From assembly GCA_049652985.1 (NCBI GenBank), contig JBASFK010000002.1, positions 62,001-126,000 of the forward strand: DNA of 64,000 nucleotides, given 5' to 3'. This DNA comes from UBA7657 sp049652985. GTDB lineage: Bacteria; Pseudomonadota; Alphaproteobacteria; Micavibrionales; Micavibrionaceae. Position 1 is the first letter of the stretch. Every line of letters begins with the position of its first letter. Both the position numbers and the translations under genes were made by a program. Of this stretch, positions 32,879-41,893 are shown in pieces. A model generated the notes under the pieces. It searched no databases. It saw only the letters and a list, made by a program, of their open reading frames with translations, and was not told where the DNA came from.

Positions 32879-33996
32879 AGATTTTCTATTTTTCCGGTGC
32901 GACGCTGCCATCCGATTCAGCACAATCCGTTCATGTGATGAAAATGTGCGCTGCTTTGGCACAAGATTCCAAAAGCAATGCCGTGACACTGTTCGCAAAA
33001 GGCGCTCCGGGTTCCGACGATGAAGCGATTTTTAATTATTACGGGATTGAGCCTTGTTTCTCTCTTATTCTGCCGGTTGCCTCCAAAATCCCGGTATTGT
33101 CGGGAATGTTACGGCTTTCGGGCCATCGCCTGGCACTGAAAGAGACAGGAATGCCGGATATTGCGTATGGCCGCGACCCGGTTGCGCTTAACTGGCTGAT
33201 CCCGGAAAATATTCCGGTCATATATGAAGCGCACCAGGTGCCGCGTTCTTTCCTGGAGAAGAGAGCGGTTAAAAACCTTCTGCAGCAGCGCAGGCTGATG
33301 GCGCTTGTTGTAATCTCGAACGGGCTGAAGACGGATTTTATCAAGGCTTTCCCAAAACTCAGGCAAAGTAAAATTTTTGTTGCGCCGGATGGCGCCGATA
33401 TATCTGTGAAAAATCTGGCGCCGCGTGAACTGGCGGGATGTGCTGATGCGCTGAAGGTTGGATATACGGGATCGCTCCACGAAGGGAAGGGAATGGAGAT
33501 TATTGCGCTGCTGGCGAAGGAGGCAAAAGATTTCGACTTTCATGTCGTCGGCGGTAGTCTGCAGCAGGTGCAAGCATGGAGGAAGGATGCGCTGCCTAAC
33601 CTGTTTATGCACGGACATGTGCCACATGGAGAGCTAGGTGCGTATCTCGCGGCGTTTGATGTTTTAATCGCGCCTTACCGCACACGGACAACGATCAAAA
33701 CGGGCGTGGATATTTCGAAATGGATGTCGCCGATGAAAATTTTTGAATATATGGCGGCGAAAAAGCCTATCATGGCTTCGGATCTGCCCGTTATCCGGGA
33801 AATCCTGAAAGATGGCGAAAACGCGCTGCTTCTTTCACCGTCGGAGCCCAGGGCATGGATTGCCGCGCTTGAGAAGCTCAAGGATGAAGGCTTAAGGAAC
33901 AGCCTTGCGGCGCGGGCCTACGCCGATCTTCAGGAGAAATACACCTGGAAAAAGCGGGCCCGGGCGATCCTTAAATTTGTGGACAAAGGGAATTAA
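32875..33996 (+). CDS. Glycosyltransferase, GT-B fold (family 4-like)
   Basis: The 373-residue protein has an N-terminal Rossmann-like half starting MKIFYFSGA and AYGRDPVALNWL. The C-terminal nucleotide-sugar half has VGYTGSLHEGKGMEII, HVVGGS, LAAFDVLIAPYR and the EX7E-type region KIFEYMAAKKPIMASDLPVIREIL. It probably transfers a sugar to a lipid-linked or surface polysaccharide; donor and acceptor are unknown. It is coupled to the acyltransferase by ATGA. Unlike its minus-strand counterpart at 35280-36457, it is intact. Confidence 0.88.
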   Translation: MKIFYFSGATLPSDSAQSVHVMKMCAALAQDSKSNAVTLFAKGAPGSDDEAIFNYYGIEPCFSLILPVASKIPVLSGMLRLSGHRLALKETGMPDIAYGRDPVALNWLIPENIPVIYEAHQVPRSFLEKRAVKNLLQQRRLMALVVISNGLKTDFIKAFPKLRQSKIFVAPDGADISVKNLAPRELAGCADALKVGYTGSLHEGKGMEIIALLAKEAKDFDFHVVGGSLQQVQAWRKDALPNLFMHGHVPHGELGAYLAAFDVLIAPYRTRTTIKTGVDISKWMSPMKIFEYMAAKKPIMASDLPVIREILKDGENALLLSPSEPRAWIAALEKLKDEGLRNSLAARAYADLQEKYTWKKRARAILKFVDKGN

Positions 33997-34076
33997 TTCC
34001 TGATTCTGACCCCGGGTGTTGGTAAAATCAGCCGTCTGCGTTCCCGCTGATTCCTTCCTCAAAGCTTTCATTGCCC

Positions 34077-35285
34077 ATGCGCCTGAACGTAGATTCGTTC
34101 ACAATTTTTACCGTTTTAAGTTGCATGCTTTTGTGTGCGCGGGTGGTTCTGGCTGAAGAATACAAACCGGTCAGGGCAGGGGGATTCATGCTCACGCCCA
34201 AGCTCATGATCGAGCAGGTCTATACCGACAACGTATATGCAAGCGTTGATAAGGAGTCCGATCATATTTCGATGATCAAGCCATCACTGTTGATTGAAAA
34301 ATCATACCGCGATCATGAATTCGAATTGGAAACGGGCGGTGAGGCGCGGCGTTACTGGAGCAATTCGGACGAGAGCGTTATAAATTTCAAGACCGAATTC
34401 AGGGGCACAGTCACTGCGCGGCGGGTTTTGATGCTGCCGTTTAAAATGTCTTACGAGTCCGGCCATTTCGACCGGCGGGAGGAGCGCGGAGAACTGACGC
34501 GTGAACCGACAGGGTTCAAGCTGCTGAAAACCGAGATCGGCGCGGATTATGCGCCGTCACGTTTGGGTCTCGGATTTTATGCCGGTTATAGCCAGTCACG
34601 TTTTGAAAACGGCGAGACGTTTTCGGGTGTGTCTGTTGTCAACGAGGATGGAGACTACGACAGTCTTTATGCGCGTATGGTGGCGCGATACAAAACCAAG
34701 GCCGACTGGACACCGTTTGCGAGCCTGCAACTGGGCAGGAACGATTTTCTGCGGCGAACTCATGACGGAACGGGATTCAACGGACCTGAGCGGGATAATC
34801 ATGTCATCCGCGCACTGGCCGGCGCGGAATATGACGATCATAAAATCTGGAAGGGTAGCGCGGCGATCGGTCATGAATGGCGCAAATATGACGGTGGCGG
34901 CATTGAGGATATCGGGGCCCTTTCGGCCGAAAGCAAAATCGACTGGATGCCGAGCAGGAAGCTAAAATTATCTTTTGATTTTTTGCGGCGAACTGAAGAA
35001 GACAGCACTGCCGACAACGGCATTGTCGAGACGGATGCGGGGCTGTCTTTCAATTATGAACTTCGACATAATTTATTTTTGCAAGGGGGCGCGGAGTGGG
35101 AGAGGGCGCAGTTCGACGCGGCTGATCGCACTGACGATACATATGGCGGGCGGATAGGGCTTTTATGGGCTTTAAACTCGCGGCTGGAGGCGGGAGCGTC
35201 TTATCTTCATCGTTACAGGGAAAGCTCTGCTGCTTCAGATTTCGATGAAAATATATTCCTGCTTCGCCTGACCGGGAAGTTATGA
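34077..35285 (+). CDS. Outer-membrane beta-barrel protein (BBP2-like), polysaccharide-linked
   Basis: The 402-residue precursor starts with a signal peptide (MRLNVDSFTIFTVLSC to about VVLAEE). A long barrel of alternating strands follows: MLTPKLMIEQVYTDNVYAS, FELETGGEARRYWS, LGLGFYAGYSQSRFE, ending LRLTGKL. The pattern fits the BBP2-type outer-membrane family often encoded in exopolysaccharide loci. The ATG at 34077 is chosen over a TTG two codons earlier; no clear ribosome-binding site is seen. It starts 80 bp after the glycosyltransferase and its last 6 bp overlap a convergent gene. Confidence 0.72.
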   Translation: MRLNVDSFTIFTVLSCMLLCARVVLAEEYKPVRAGGFMLTPKLMIEQVYTDNVYASVDKESDHISMIKPSLLIEKSYRDHEFELETGGEARRYWSNSDESVINFKTEFRGTVTARRVLMLPFKMSYESGHFDRREERGELTREPTGFKLLKTEIGADYAPSRLGLGFYAGYSQSRFENGETFSGVSVVNEDGDYDSLYARMVARYKTKADWTPFASLQLGRNDFLRRTHDGTGFNGPERDNHVIRALAGAEYDDHKIWKGSAAIGHEWRKYDGGGIEDIGALSAESKIDWMPSRKLKLSFDFLRRTEEDSTADNGIVETDAGLSFNYELRHNLFLQGGAEWERAQFDAADRTDDTYGGRIGLLWALNSRLEAGASYLHRYRESSAASDFDENIFLLRLTGKL

Positions 35286-36457
35286 ATTTTTGGATTTGGC
35301 GGCGCGAGCGGCGAAATCGCACCAGAATTTTTCGCGCACAGGCAGAAGATTTTCGCGTGTGTATTTTTTAGCTGTTTCAAAATTCCTTACAGCCTGTTCG
35401 CGCTGCCATTTTTTATTCACTGATTTGATGAGCAGAGCAGAGAGTGCGGATGCGTCTCCGCGTTTATGGATGTTTTCGGCGTCCAGCAATTCCGGGATGC
35501 CGCCAGCGTCGGAGCCGAGCGCGGGGCAGGCGCGGCTCATGGCCTCGATCAATGCACGCGGCAGGCCTTCGTGACGGCTGGGCTGAAGGTAAACATCGAT
35601 TCCATCAAGCCATGAAAGAACATCATTTTTGTGGGTTAGCGGCGCATCATAACGCGCGAAGGATTCGTAGCTGTCTGGGCCTTCGCCGAGGATGCGGAAC
35701 TGGAAAGGCGGGAGGTGATCAAGCGCGCGGGTAAAAGCGGCGAGGGCAGTGTCGATGCCCTTCAGCCGGTGGCCGTGGCTTCCGATTATGCCGAAGGTGA
35801 GGGGGTATTGCCATCGATCCGCTTGAGGCGATTTTCAAGAACATCGGAAGAGGGGGTTTCGATTTCAACATTGGAGGCGTTCGCAACCGTTCCGCGCGCG
35901 GGATAGCGGCGCTGAAGAAACTTTTCCGTTACATAGATGACGGCGTCGGCGCTGTTAACCATTTTTCGCGCGCGCAGATACTTGACCGGCGCGTAAAGTT
36001 TCCCGGCGAGCGAGCCGTAATGCCACGTGTGGTCGAAGGCACAGCCGGACATTTCAATGGCGACCGGTTTGTTAACCGAGGTTAATTTAACTATTCTGGC
36101 CGCCCTGTTCGCTTCGTTAACAGCGATCATACCGAATTCCGACGGCCCTCTTACGATGACCGCGTCGGCCTGCCCGACGGTTTTGCGGATTTGGCTGGCG
36201 ACTTCGCCGCGCATGGCCAAGCCAGCGATGCTGCTGATATTGGGCAGAAGCATGAACCCAACGCCGGGCGTATCTGAGCGTATGGCCCGCGAGGCATGGC
36301 TGGCCTCGAAGGGCCGTTCACGGCCTATGATCGTCAGCGAGGTGAAATGAGGCAGGAATCTCTCCTGCCACAGGCTGGATGGAAATGCGCCGAAGACATA
36401 GACCTCGCCGTCCGGTGTCTGGCTGTAGAACGTGTCATGGACGAAAGCGGCTTTCAT
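35280..36457 (-). pseudogene. Glycosyltransferase (GT-B, family 4-like) broken by a single frameshift
   Basis: The first 215 codons from ATG 36457 (GGA seven bases before) give a GT-B N-terminal half: MKAAFVHDTFYSQ, GEVYVFGAFPSSLW, and KMVNSADAVIYVTEKFLQRRYP. That frame stops near 35786. From 35810 the adjacent frame continues without a stop for 177 codons. It contains FGIIGSHGHRLKGIDTALAA, FRILGEGPDSYES, the family-4 segment YLQPSRHEGLPRALIEAMS and ALGSDAGGIPELL. Adding one base near 35801-35812, next to a run of five G, restores about 392 codons, a normal length. Either a recent inactivating deletion or a sequencing error. Confidence 0.85.
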
Positions 36458-36588
36458 TTTGATTTCCGGCAAGGCCTGACGCAGCGGCAAAAAGCCTAGG
36501 ATATGGGCGGCGGGGAATAAAGCCCGGAAGCCTATTATATTGTAGTCTCAGAGTGATAATATATATTATGGCAAATAATTGACAGGTT

Positions 36589-37392
36589 TTAAGATAGGCG
36601 GTTTCCAGCCTTTTTAAAAAGCTTAAAAAAGTTGTTTTTACAATGTTTTGCAATAGTTTCTTCATTTGTATTATGAAGCTGTGCGAGGAATTTTCCGGTC
36701 TCCTTCACATAGGCTGGCTGGTTAGTTTTTCCCCTATGCGGCACAGGCGCCAGGAACGGTGCATCGGTTTCGACCAGCACGCGTTCCAGCGGCACGTTTC
36801 TGGCGATGTCCTGTAATTCGGCTGCGCTTTTGAAGGTTAAAATGCCCGAAAACGAGATATAAAAGCCCAGTTCCAGGGCCTGTTCAGCCATGGCGCGGCC
36901 TGAGCTGAAGCAATGCATGACACCGGTCAGATTTGACCCCGCGCCTTCCTCTCTCAGGGTCCTTATGATGTCCTCATCGGCGTCTCGTGCATGGACGACC
37001 AGCGGCAGATCGGTTTCGATGCAGGCGCGGATGTGTTTGCGGAAGGATTTGCCCTGATCTTCCGGGCTGGAATGTTTGTAAAAATAATCGAGGCCGCTTT
37101 CGCCGAGACCGACGATTTTGGGTTCTGAATTCGCGAGCGCAACGAGCGCATCCTGTGTTACGGTCAGTTCATCGGGTTTTCCCGCGTCATGCGGATGCGT
37201 GCCCACGGTGCACCAGACATTGGGCAGCCGTTTGGCAATGGCAAGAATTTCCGGGAATTCATCGACGATGCGCGAGCAGATGGTCAGCATGCCATCGACA
37301 CCGTTGTCGCTAGCAGTTTTCACAAGGCTTTCAGGTGTGCCGAGTTCGGCGATCTTCGGGTGATTCAGGTGGCAATGGGAATCGATCCACAT
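36589..37392 (-). CDS. tatD: TatD-family metal-dependent hydrolase/DNase
   Basis: The 267-residue TIM-barrel hydrolase has the metal ligands His6 and His8 in DSHCHL, Glu in GLGESGLDYFY, LPLVVHARDAD, GVMHCFSSG and the late Asp in VETDAPFLAPVPHRG. TatD enzymes are 3'-5' exonucleases or D-aminoacyl-tRNA-type hydrolases. It is last in the mltB-to-tatD operon, one base after the metG stop. The metG-tatD-holB-tmk grouping is widely conserved. Confidence 0.95.
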   Translation of the reverse strand: MWIDSHCHLNHPKIAELGTPESLVKTASDNGVDGMLTICSRIVDEFPEILAIAKRLPNVWCTVGTHPHDAGKPDELTVTQDALVALANSEPKIVGLGESGLDYFYKHSSPEDQGKSFRKHIRACIETDLPLVVHARDADEDIIRTLREEGAGSNLTGVMHCFSSGRAMAEQALELGFYISFSGILTFKSAAELQDIARNVPLERVLVETDAPFLAPVPHRGKTNQPAYVKETGKFLAQLHNTNEETIAKHCKNNFFKLFKKAGNRLS

Positions 37393-37393
37393 C

Positions 37394-38962
37394 TCAGGCA
37401 GCTTCTTCTTCCAGGTTAAGGCGCGGAAAAACGCCCTGCGGTTGATCGATAATTGTTCCCGGTTTCAGCGCGTATTTGGGCGCAAGATGCGTAAAGCTGC
37501 GTTCGTCGTCACTGATTTTCAGTTGCTGGAGAAGTTTTGCAGATGAATCCGGCACGACGGGCTGAATTATGATGCCAAGGCAGCGGATGACTTCGGCGAG
37601 GACATACAAAACCGTATTCATGCGTTCCGGATCTTCTTTTTTGAGTTTCCACGGCGCCTGAGCGTCGATATAAGCGTCTGCCTTCGCGGCAACCGAGATA
37701 ATGGCTTCGAGGCCTTTATTAAAGCGGAATTTGTTGAATTCGACGCGAGCGACTTCGAGCATTTTAACCTGCGCTGTCTCAAGAAGATGCTTGTCTTCCT
37801 GTGTCAAAGCGCCCGGCTTAGGGATTTTCATTTCGCAGTTCTTATAGATTTGCGAAAGCGTGCGTTGCGCGAGATTTCCAAGACCGTTTGCAAGATCGGC
37901 ATTGATACGCTGAACGGCTTGCTCATGCGAAAAATTACCGTCCTCGCCATGCGGGATTTCACGCATTAAGAAGTAACGTATCTGGTCGAGGCCGTAGGTT
38001 TTGACGAGGCCGTCGGGCGACAAAACATTGCCGACGGATTTGGACATTTTTTGGCCCTGCACGTTGATAAAGCCGTGCGCGAAAATCGTTTTGGGCAATT
38101 CGATGCCAGCCGACATTAGGAATGCGGGCCAGTAAATGGCGTGGAAACGAATGATGTCCTTGCCGATGACGTGATAATCAGCAGGCCAGAATTTTTTGAG
38201 CGTGTCTTTCTTTTCGTCCGGGTAACCCAGCGCAGTGATGTAATTGGTTAAGGCGTCGAGCCAGACATACATGACGTGATCTTCGTCGCCGGGAACCGGG
38301 ATACCCCAGGACAAGCGCTTTTTATGACGCGAGACGGAAATATCCTTGAGGCCCCCTTCCTGCGAAACGAAACTGACGATTTCATTTTTACGGGTCGCGG
38401 GCTGAATGAAATCCGGATTGGCCTGGTAATAGGCGAGCAATTTATCGCGATAGGTTGAAAGCTTGAAGAAATAGCTCGCCTCCTCGACCCATTCGGCCTC
38501 GGTGCCGTTGGGTGTGATCATCTGACCCTTGTGGTTCTTCGTCAGTTCGGCTTCGGTGAAATAGGCTTCGTCTCGAACCGAATACCAGCCTTCGTACTTG
38601 CCGAGATAAATGTCCCCCTGCTCCTGCAGTTTTTTCCAGAGGGCCTTGGATGCTTCGTAATGGCGTGGCTCAGTTGTGCGGATAAAATCATCGTTCGAGA
38701 TGTTGAGGATTTTATCCATCTCGATGAAAGCGGCGGCGTTTATGTCAGCGAAGGCTTTCGGGGACGTATTATTTTTTTCAGCCGTTTTGGCAACCTTTTC
38801 GCCGTGCTCGTCGGCGCCGGTCAGGAACCAGGTATCCTTGCCGTCGAGACGCTGGAAGCGGGCCATGACGTCGGTCAGGATCGCTTCGTAGGCATGGCCG
38901 AGATGCGGCAGGCCGTTCACGTAGGCAATGGCGGTTGTAATATAAAAGGGCGTCTTGGCCAT
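37394..38962 (-). CDS. metG: Methionyl-tRNA synthetase
   Basis: This 522-residue class I synthetase carries the HIGH-equivalent HLGHAYEAI near residue 16, the KMSKS loop (GQKMSKSVGN), FLTGADEHGEKV and the WVEEASYFFKLS segment. It lacks both a C-terminal EMAP-type tRNA-binding domain and the four-Cys zinc knuckle, so it is the short form. The ATG at 38962 with GAGG seven bases upstream is preferred over an in-frame TTG at 38974 that would overlap holB. It lies between holB and tatD. Confidence 0.97.
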   Translation of the reverse strand: MAKTPFYITTAIAYVNGLPHLGHAYEAILTDVMARFQRLDGKDTWFLTGADEHGEKVAKTAEKNNTSPKAFADINAAAFIEMDKILNISNDDFIRTTEPRHYEASKALWKKLQEQGDIYLGKYEGWYSVRDEAYFTEAELTKNHKGQMITPNGTEAEWVEEASYFFKLSTYRDKLLAYYQANPDFIQPATRKNEIVSFVSQEGGLKDISVSRHKKRLSWGIPVPGDEDHVMYVWLDALTNYITALGYPDEKKDTLKKFWPADYHVIGKDIIRFHAIYWPAFLMSAGIELPKTIFAHGFINVQGQKMSKSVGNVLSPDGLVKTYGLDQIRYFLMREIPHGEDGNFSHEQAVQRINADLANGLGNLAQRTLSQIYKNCEMKIPKPGALTQEDKHLLETAQVKMLEVARVEFNKFRFNKGLEAIISVAAKADAYIDAQAPWKLKKEDPERMNTVLYVLAEVIRCLGIIIQPVVPDSSAKLLQQLKISDDERSFTHLAPKYALKPGTIIDQPQGVFPRLNLEEEAA

Positions 38963-38970
38963 ACAATTCC

Positions 38971-40095
38971 TCAAGCGGCCAGTAACGAAAACGCCCCTAA
39001 AACCGTCTGGCGCCGGTCGAGATTGGCGGCTTCCGAGCGACCGAAATGTTCCTCAAGGTTTTCACAGATTTCGAGGAGTTGTTCAAGGGAAGAATTTTTC
39101 AAAAAATCGCGGGTGTGGGGCGCGGGCGGCGTGCCACGGGCGCGGCTCCGGGCGGTCTCGCGAGCCATCCAGCCGAGGATTTCGCAGAAGGTATCATATG
39201 ATTTGTTGCTGCCCGGGCCGGAGAGTGTGTCGGCGAATTTGTGAACCGATGCCCATGAAATATCATTCTGCAGAAATTCCGAAAGCGTACCGGCCATAGC
39301 GGCGATATTGGCTTCAGCATATTGAATGGCCTTGCCGAAGCTGCCGCCGGAAAAGCGCAGGAGCGTTTCCACGTCTTTCTGGCCGAGCCCGGGATTGTGT
39401 TTCGACAGCAGGTCCTTCATCACTGAATCTGATAGCGGCGGAAAATTTATGAAGCGGGCACGTGAGCGTATGGTCGGCGCCAGAGTCCCTGCCCTGTGTG
39501 CGACGAGGATAAGGACCGAATTACGCGGCGGTTCTTCCAGGATTTTCAGGATTCCGTTCTGGGCGCTGTTGGTCATGCTGTCGGCATCGTCGGCGATGAC
39601 GATGCGCCAGCCGCCCTCGGAAGAGGTCATGCGCAGGAACGGCGCGATCTTGCGGATTTCGGCGACGTCGACTGTGTCTTTATATACACCCTTCTCCTCG
39701 TCGAATTTTTTTTCGGTGTTGAAAAAATCGGCATGACCGGCGGAAGCCAATCGGCGGAACACCGGATCATCGGGCGCGACGTCGAGGCTTGTGGCGGGCT
39801 CAGGGTCGCCGAACATGCTGGATTGATTGGGATCGTGGAGGCCCTGTTTCAGCAGGAAGCGCGCGAAACGATAGGCCATGGTCGCTTTGCCGATGCCTTG
39901 CGGGCCGGTTAAAACGAGCGCGTGCGGGATGCGGTGGGAATTATAGAGGTCCAGAAGGGTTTTTTCGGTTTCTTCATGGCCGCTGATGAAATTCATGGCG
40001 CGGGGGTGAGCGAATATATTCTCGGCGGGCGCGGAATCTTGTTCCTCTTCCGTTTCTTCAATTTCTTCCGCGATGTCTGCGCCAAATAGATCCAT
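38971..40095 (-). CDS. holB: DNA polymerase III delta-prime subunit
   Basis: The 374-residue clamp-loader subunit has a degenerate AAA+ ATPase domain. Visible motifs are GHEETEKTLLDLY, HALVLTGPQGIGKATMAYRFA with an unusually intact P-loop, IVIADDADSMTNSAQNGILKILEEPP, and the sensor-like RSRARFINFPPLS. It works with DnaX and HolA to load the beta clamp. Both ends overlap: the ATG shares the tmk stop (TGATG), and its own stop is 8 bp before metG. Confidence 0.93.
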   Translation of the reverse strand: MDLFGADIAEEIEETEEEQDSAPAENIFAHPRAMNFISGHEETEKTLLDLYNSHRIPHALVLTGPQGIGKATMAYRFARFLLKQGLHDPNQSSMFGDPEPATSLDVAPDDPVFRRLASAGHADFFNTEKKFDEEKGVYKDTVDVAEIRKIAPFLRMTSSEGGWRIVIADDADSMTNSAQNGILKILEEPPRNSVLILVAHRAGTLAPTIRSRARFINFPPLSDSVMKDLLSKHNPGLGQKDVETLLRFSGGSFGKAIQYAEANIAAMAGTLSEFLQNDISWASVHKFADTLSGPGSNKSYDTFCEILGWMARETARSRARGTPPAPHTRDFLKNSSLEQLLEICENLEEHFGRSEAANLDRRQTVLGAFSLLAA

Positions 40096-40748
40096 CAGAT
40101 TTTCTCCAGCACGGTTTTCTGGATTTTTTTTGCGAGGTCATCAGGTTTTAGCGTGGCGTCGAGGACATGACAGCGCTCCGGTTCTTTTTTAGCGATATCA
40201 AGAAAGCCCTGACGGAGACGTTCGTGAAAACCGGGTTCCATCTGCTCGAAGCGGTCTTCGGTCTGTTTGATATGAAGCGCTTCGGCGGCGATGCGGCGGC
40301 CTGAACGCGCGACACCTTTTCCCGCGTCTATATCGAGGATAAATGTAAGGTCTGGCGCGAAATTGCCAAGAACCATGCTGTTAAGATTTTCGATCGTCTC
40401 CAGCGGGAATTTGTGCCCGTAACCCTGGTAGGCACGCGTTGAGTCAGTGAAGCGATCACTAATGACGATTTTGCCTTTTTCGAGCGCGGGCCTAATAATC
40501 TTGTCGATGTGCATTGCGCGCGCGGCGAATAAGAGCAGTACTTCGGAGACAGGGTTCCATTCGCCGCCTTCGCGTTGCACCAGCAGATCGCGGATTTTTT
40601 CGCCTTCCGGTGTGCCGCCAGGCTCGCGGGTGGTGACGACTTTGCGGGTTTTTTCAGTCAGGAATTGTGCGAGGCGGTTGACCTGCGTTGTCTTGCCGCT
40701 GCCTTCGCCTCCTTCAAATGTGATGAATAATCCTTTACTTTCGCTCAT
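40095..40748 (-). CDS. tmk: Thymidylate kinase
   Basis: This 217-residue kinase phosphorylates dTMP to dTDP. It has FEGGEGSGKTTQ (P-loop at about residues 14-21), TREPGGTPEGEKIR, the DRF motif in ISDRFTDSTRAYQG, and a lid region with RSGRRIAAE. It is joined to dacA and holB by TGATG overlaps on both sides, so its expression is tied to a cell-wall and replication operon. Confidence 0.97.
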   Translation of the reverse strand: MSESKGLFITFEGGEGSGKTTQVNRLAQFLTEKTRKVVTTREPGGTPEGEKIRDLLVQREGGEWNPVSEVLLLFAARAMHIDKIIRPALEKGKIVISDRFTDSTRAYQGYGHKFPLETIENLNSMVLGNFAPDLTFILDIDAGKGVARSGRRIAAEALHIKQTEDRFEQMEPGFHERLRQGFLDIAKKEPERCHVLDATLKPDDLAKKIQKTVLEKI

Positions 40749-41875
40749 CAGCTTCCTGCGGCCAGCCGCCGCGCCTTTTCAAGCAGGCCTGCGAAAACCC
40801 CGAGCCTGGAAACATCCGCGCCTGCGTAGAGGGGAATTTTCATGGTCTCGGCGTGCGGAATTTCAACGAGGACGGCACCGACTTCCTGCCCTTTGATGAC
40901 CGGCGCGATCAGTGGTTCCTTGTAGTTGACCGTGGCGCGGAAGCCGCGCGCGGCGGCGGATGGCAGGGTAACGGCGAGAGAATCCTTCACCACCAGCGGC
41001 ACGGAGGTCGCCGTTCCCATTGCCACGGCGACATTTGCAGCCGCATCGCCTTCTTTAAAGAGTTTTTTGTTCTCGAAATTTTTTAGTGCCCATTCCAGAA
41101 GCTTCGCGCCCTCGGCGGCGCGTTCTTTTTCGTCACTCAGGCCATTGATGACGAAAATAACGCGGCGGTCATTGCCGGTGCCGGAACCTATCAGTCCGTA
41201 ACCGGCGGCCTCGGTGTGTCCGGTTTTGATACCGTCGGCGCCGACATTCAGGTAGAGCAGCGGGTTACGGTTGCCTTGCTTGATGTTGTGATAGGTGAAT
41301 TCCTTTTCGGAATAATATTTATAGTGGTCCGGGAATTCATGGATGAGCGATTTCGCCATGATGGCGAGATCGCGTGCTGTCGAATAGTGATCCGGGTCGG
41401 GCCAGCCGCTCGCGTTTTTGAAATTGCTGTTGAGCATGCCCAGTTCATGCGCTTTTTTTGTCATGTTTTGGGCGAATACGTCCTCGGATCCGGCAATGCC
41501 TTCGGCCAGCACGACGGTTGCGTCATTGCCGGACTGGATGATTACGCCGCGGATGAGATCCTCGACTTTGATCTGCTTGCCGACCTCGACAAACATTTTC
41601 GAGCCCTGCATTTTCCATGCACGTTCAGTGACCATCAGTTGATTGTCGAGGCCAAGCTGGCCTTTTTTAAGAGCATCGAAAACCATGTAGGCCGTCATGA
41701 CCTTGCTCATGGACGAGGTCGGCATTTTTTCGTCGGCGTTTTTCTCGAGCAGGACGGTGCCCGTATCATAATCGATGACGATTGCCTGTTTTGCCGCTAT
41801 CTGTATGACGGATTCCGCATGCGCCGAGAGCGGCGACAGGAAAACAAGAACTGACAATGCTAGATTGCGGAGCAT
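40748..41875 (-). CDS. dacA: D-alanyl-D-alanine carboxypeptidase (PBP5/6 type)
   Basis: The 375-residue precursor has a signal peptide (cleavage after about residue 20, SAHA-ES). A class S11 peptidase domain follows with all three active-site motifs: Ser55-x-x-Lys58 in SMSK, Ser115-Gly-Asn in QSGNDA, and Lys217-Thr-Gly in IKTGHT. A PBP5-type C-terminal beta domain follows. It trims the terminal D-Ala from peptidoglycan stem peptides. It is 18 bp downstream of rlpA and coupled to tmk. Confidence 0.96.
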   Translation of the reverse strand: MLRNLALSVLVFLSPLSAHAESVIQIAAKQAIVIDYDTGTVLLEKNADEKMPTSSMSKVMTAYMVFDALKKGQLGLDNQLMVTERAWKMQGSKMFVEVGKQIKVEDLIRGVIIQSGNDATVVLAEGIAGSEDVFAQNMTKKAHELGMLNSNFKNASGWPDPDHYSTARDLAIMAKSLIHEFPDHYKYYSEKEFTYHNIKQGNRNPLLYLNVGADGIKTGHTEAAGYGLIGSGTGNDRRVIFVINGLSDEKERAAEGAKLLEWALKNFENKKLFKEGDAAANVAVAMGTATSVPLVVKDSLAVTLPSAAARGFRATVNYKEPLIAPVIKGQEVGAVLVEIPHAETMKIPLYAGADVSRLGVFAGLLEKARRLAAGS

Positions 41876-41893
41876 AAGGCCTCTTTCAGGGGG

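Noticed and set aside
41216..41854. 212-codon plus-strand frame opposite dacA
   Set aside because: A shadow of a gene with all three active-site motifs of its family; no independent evidence.
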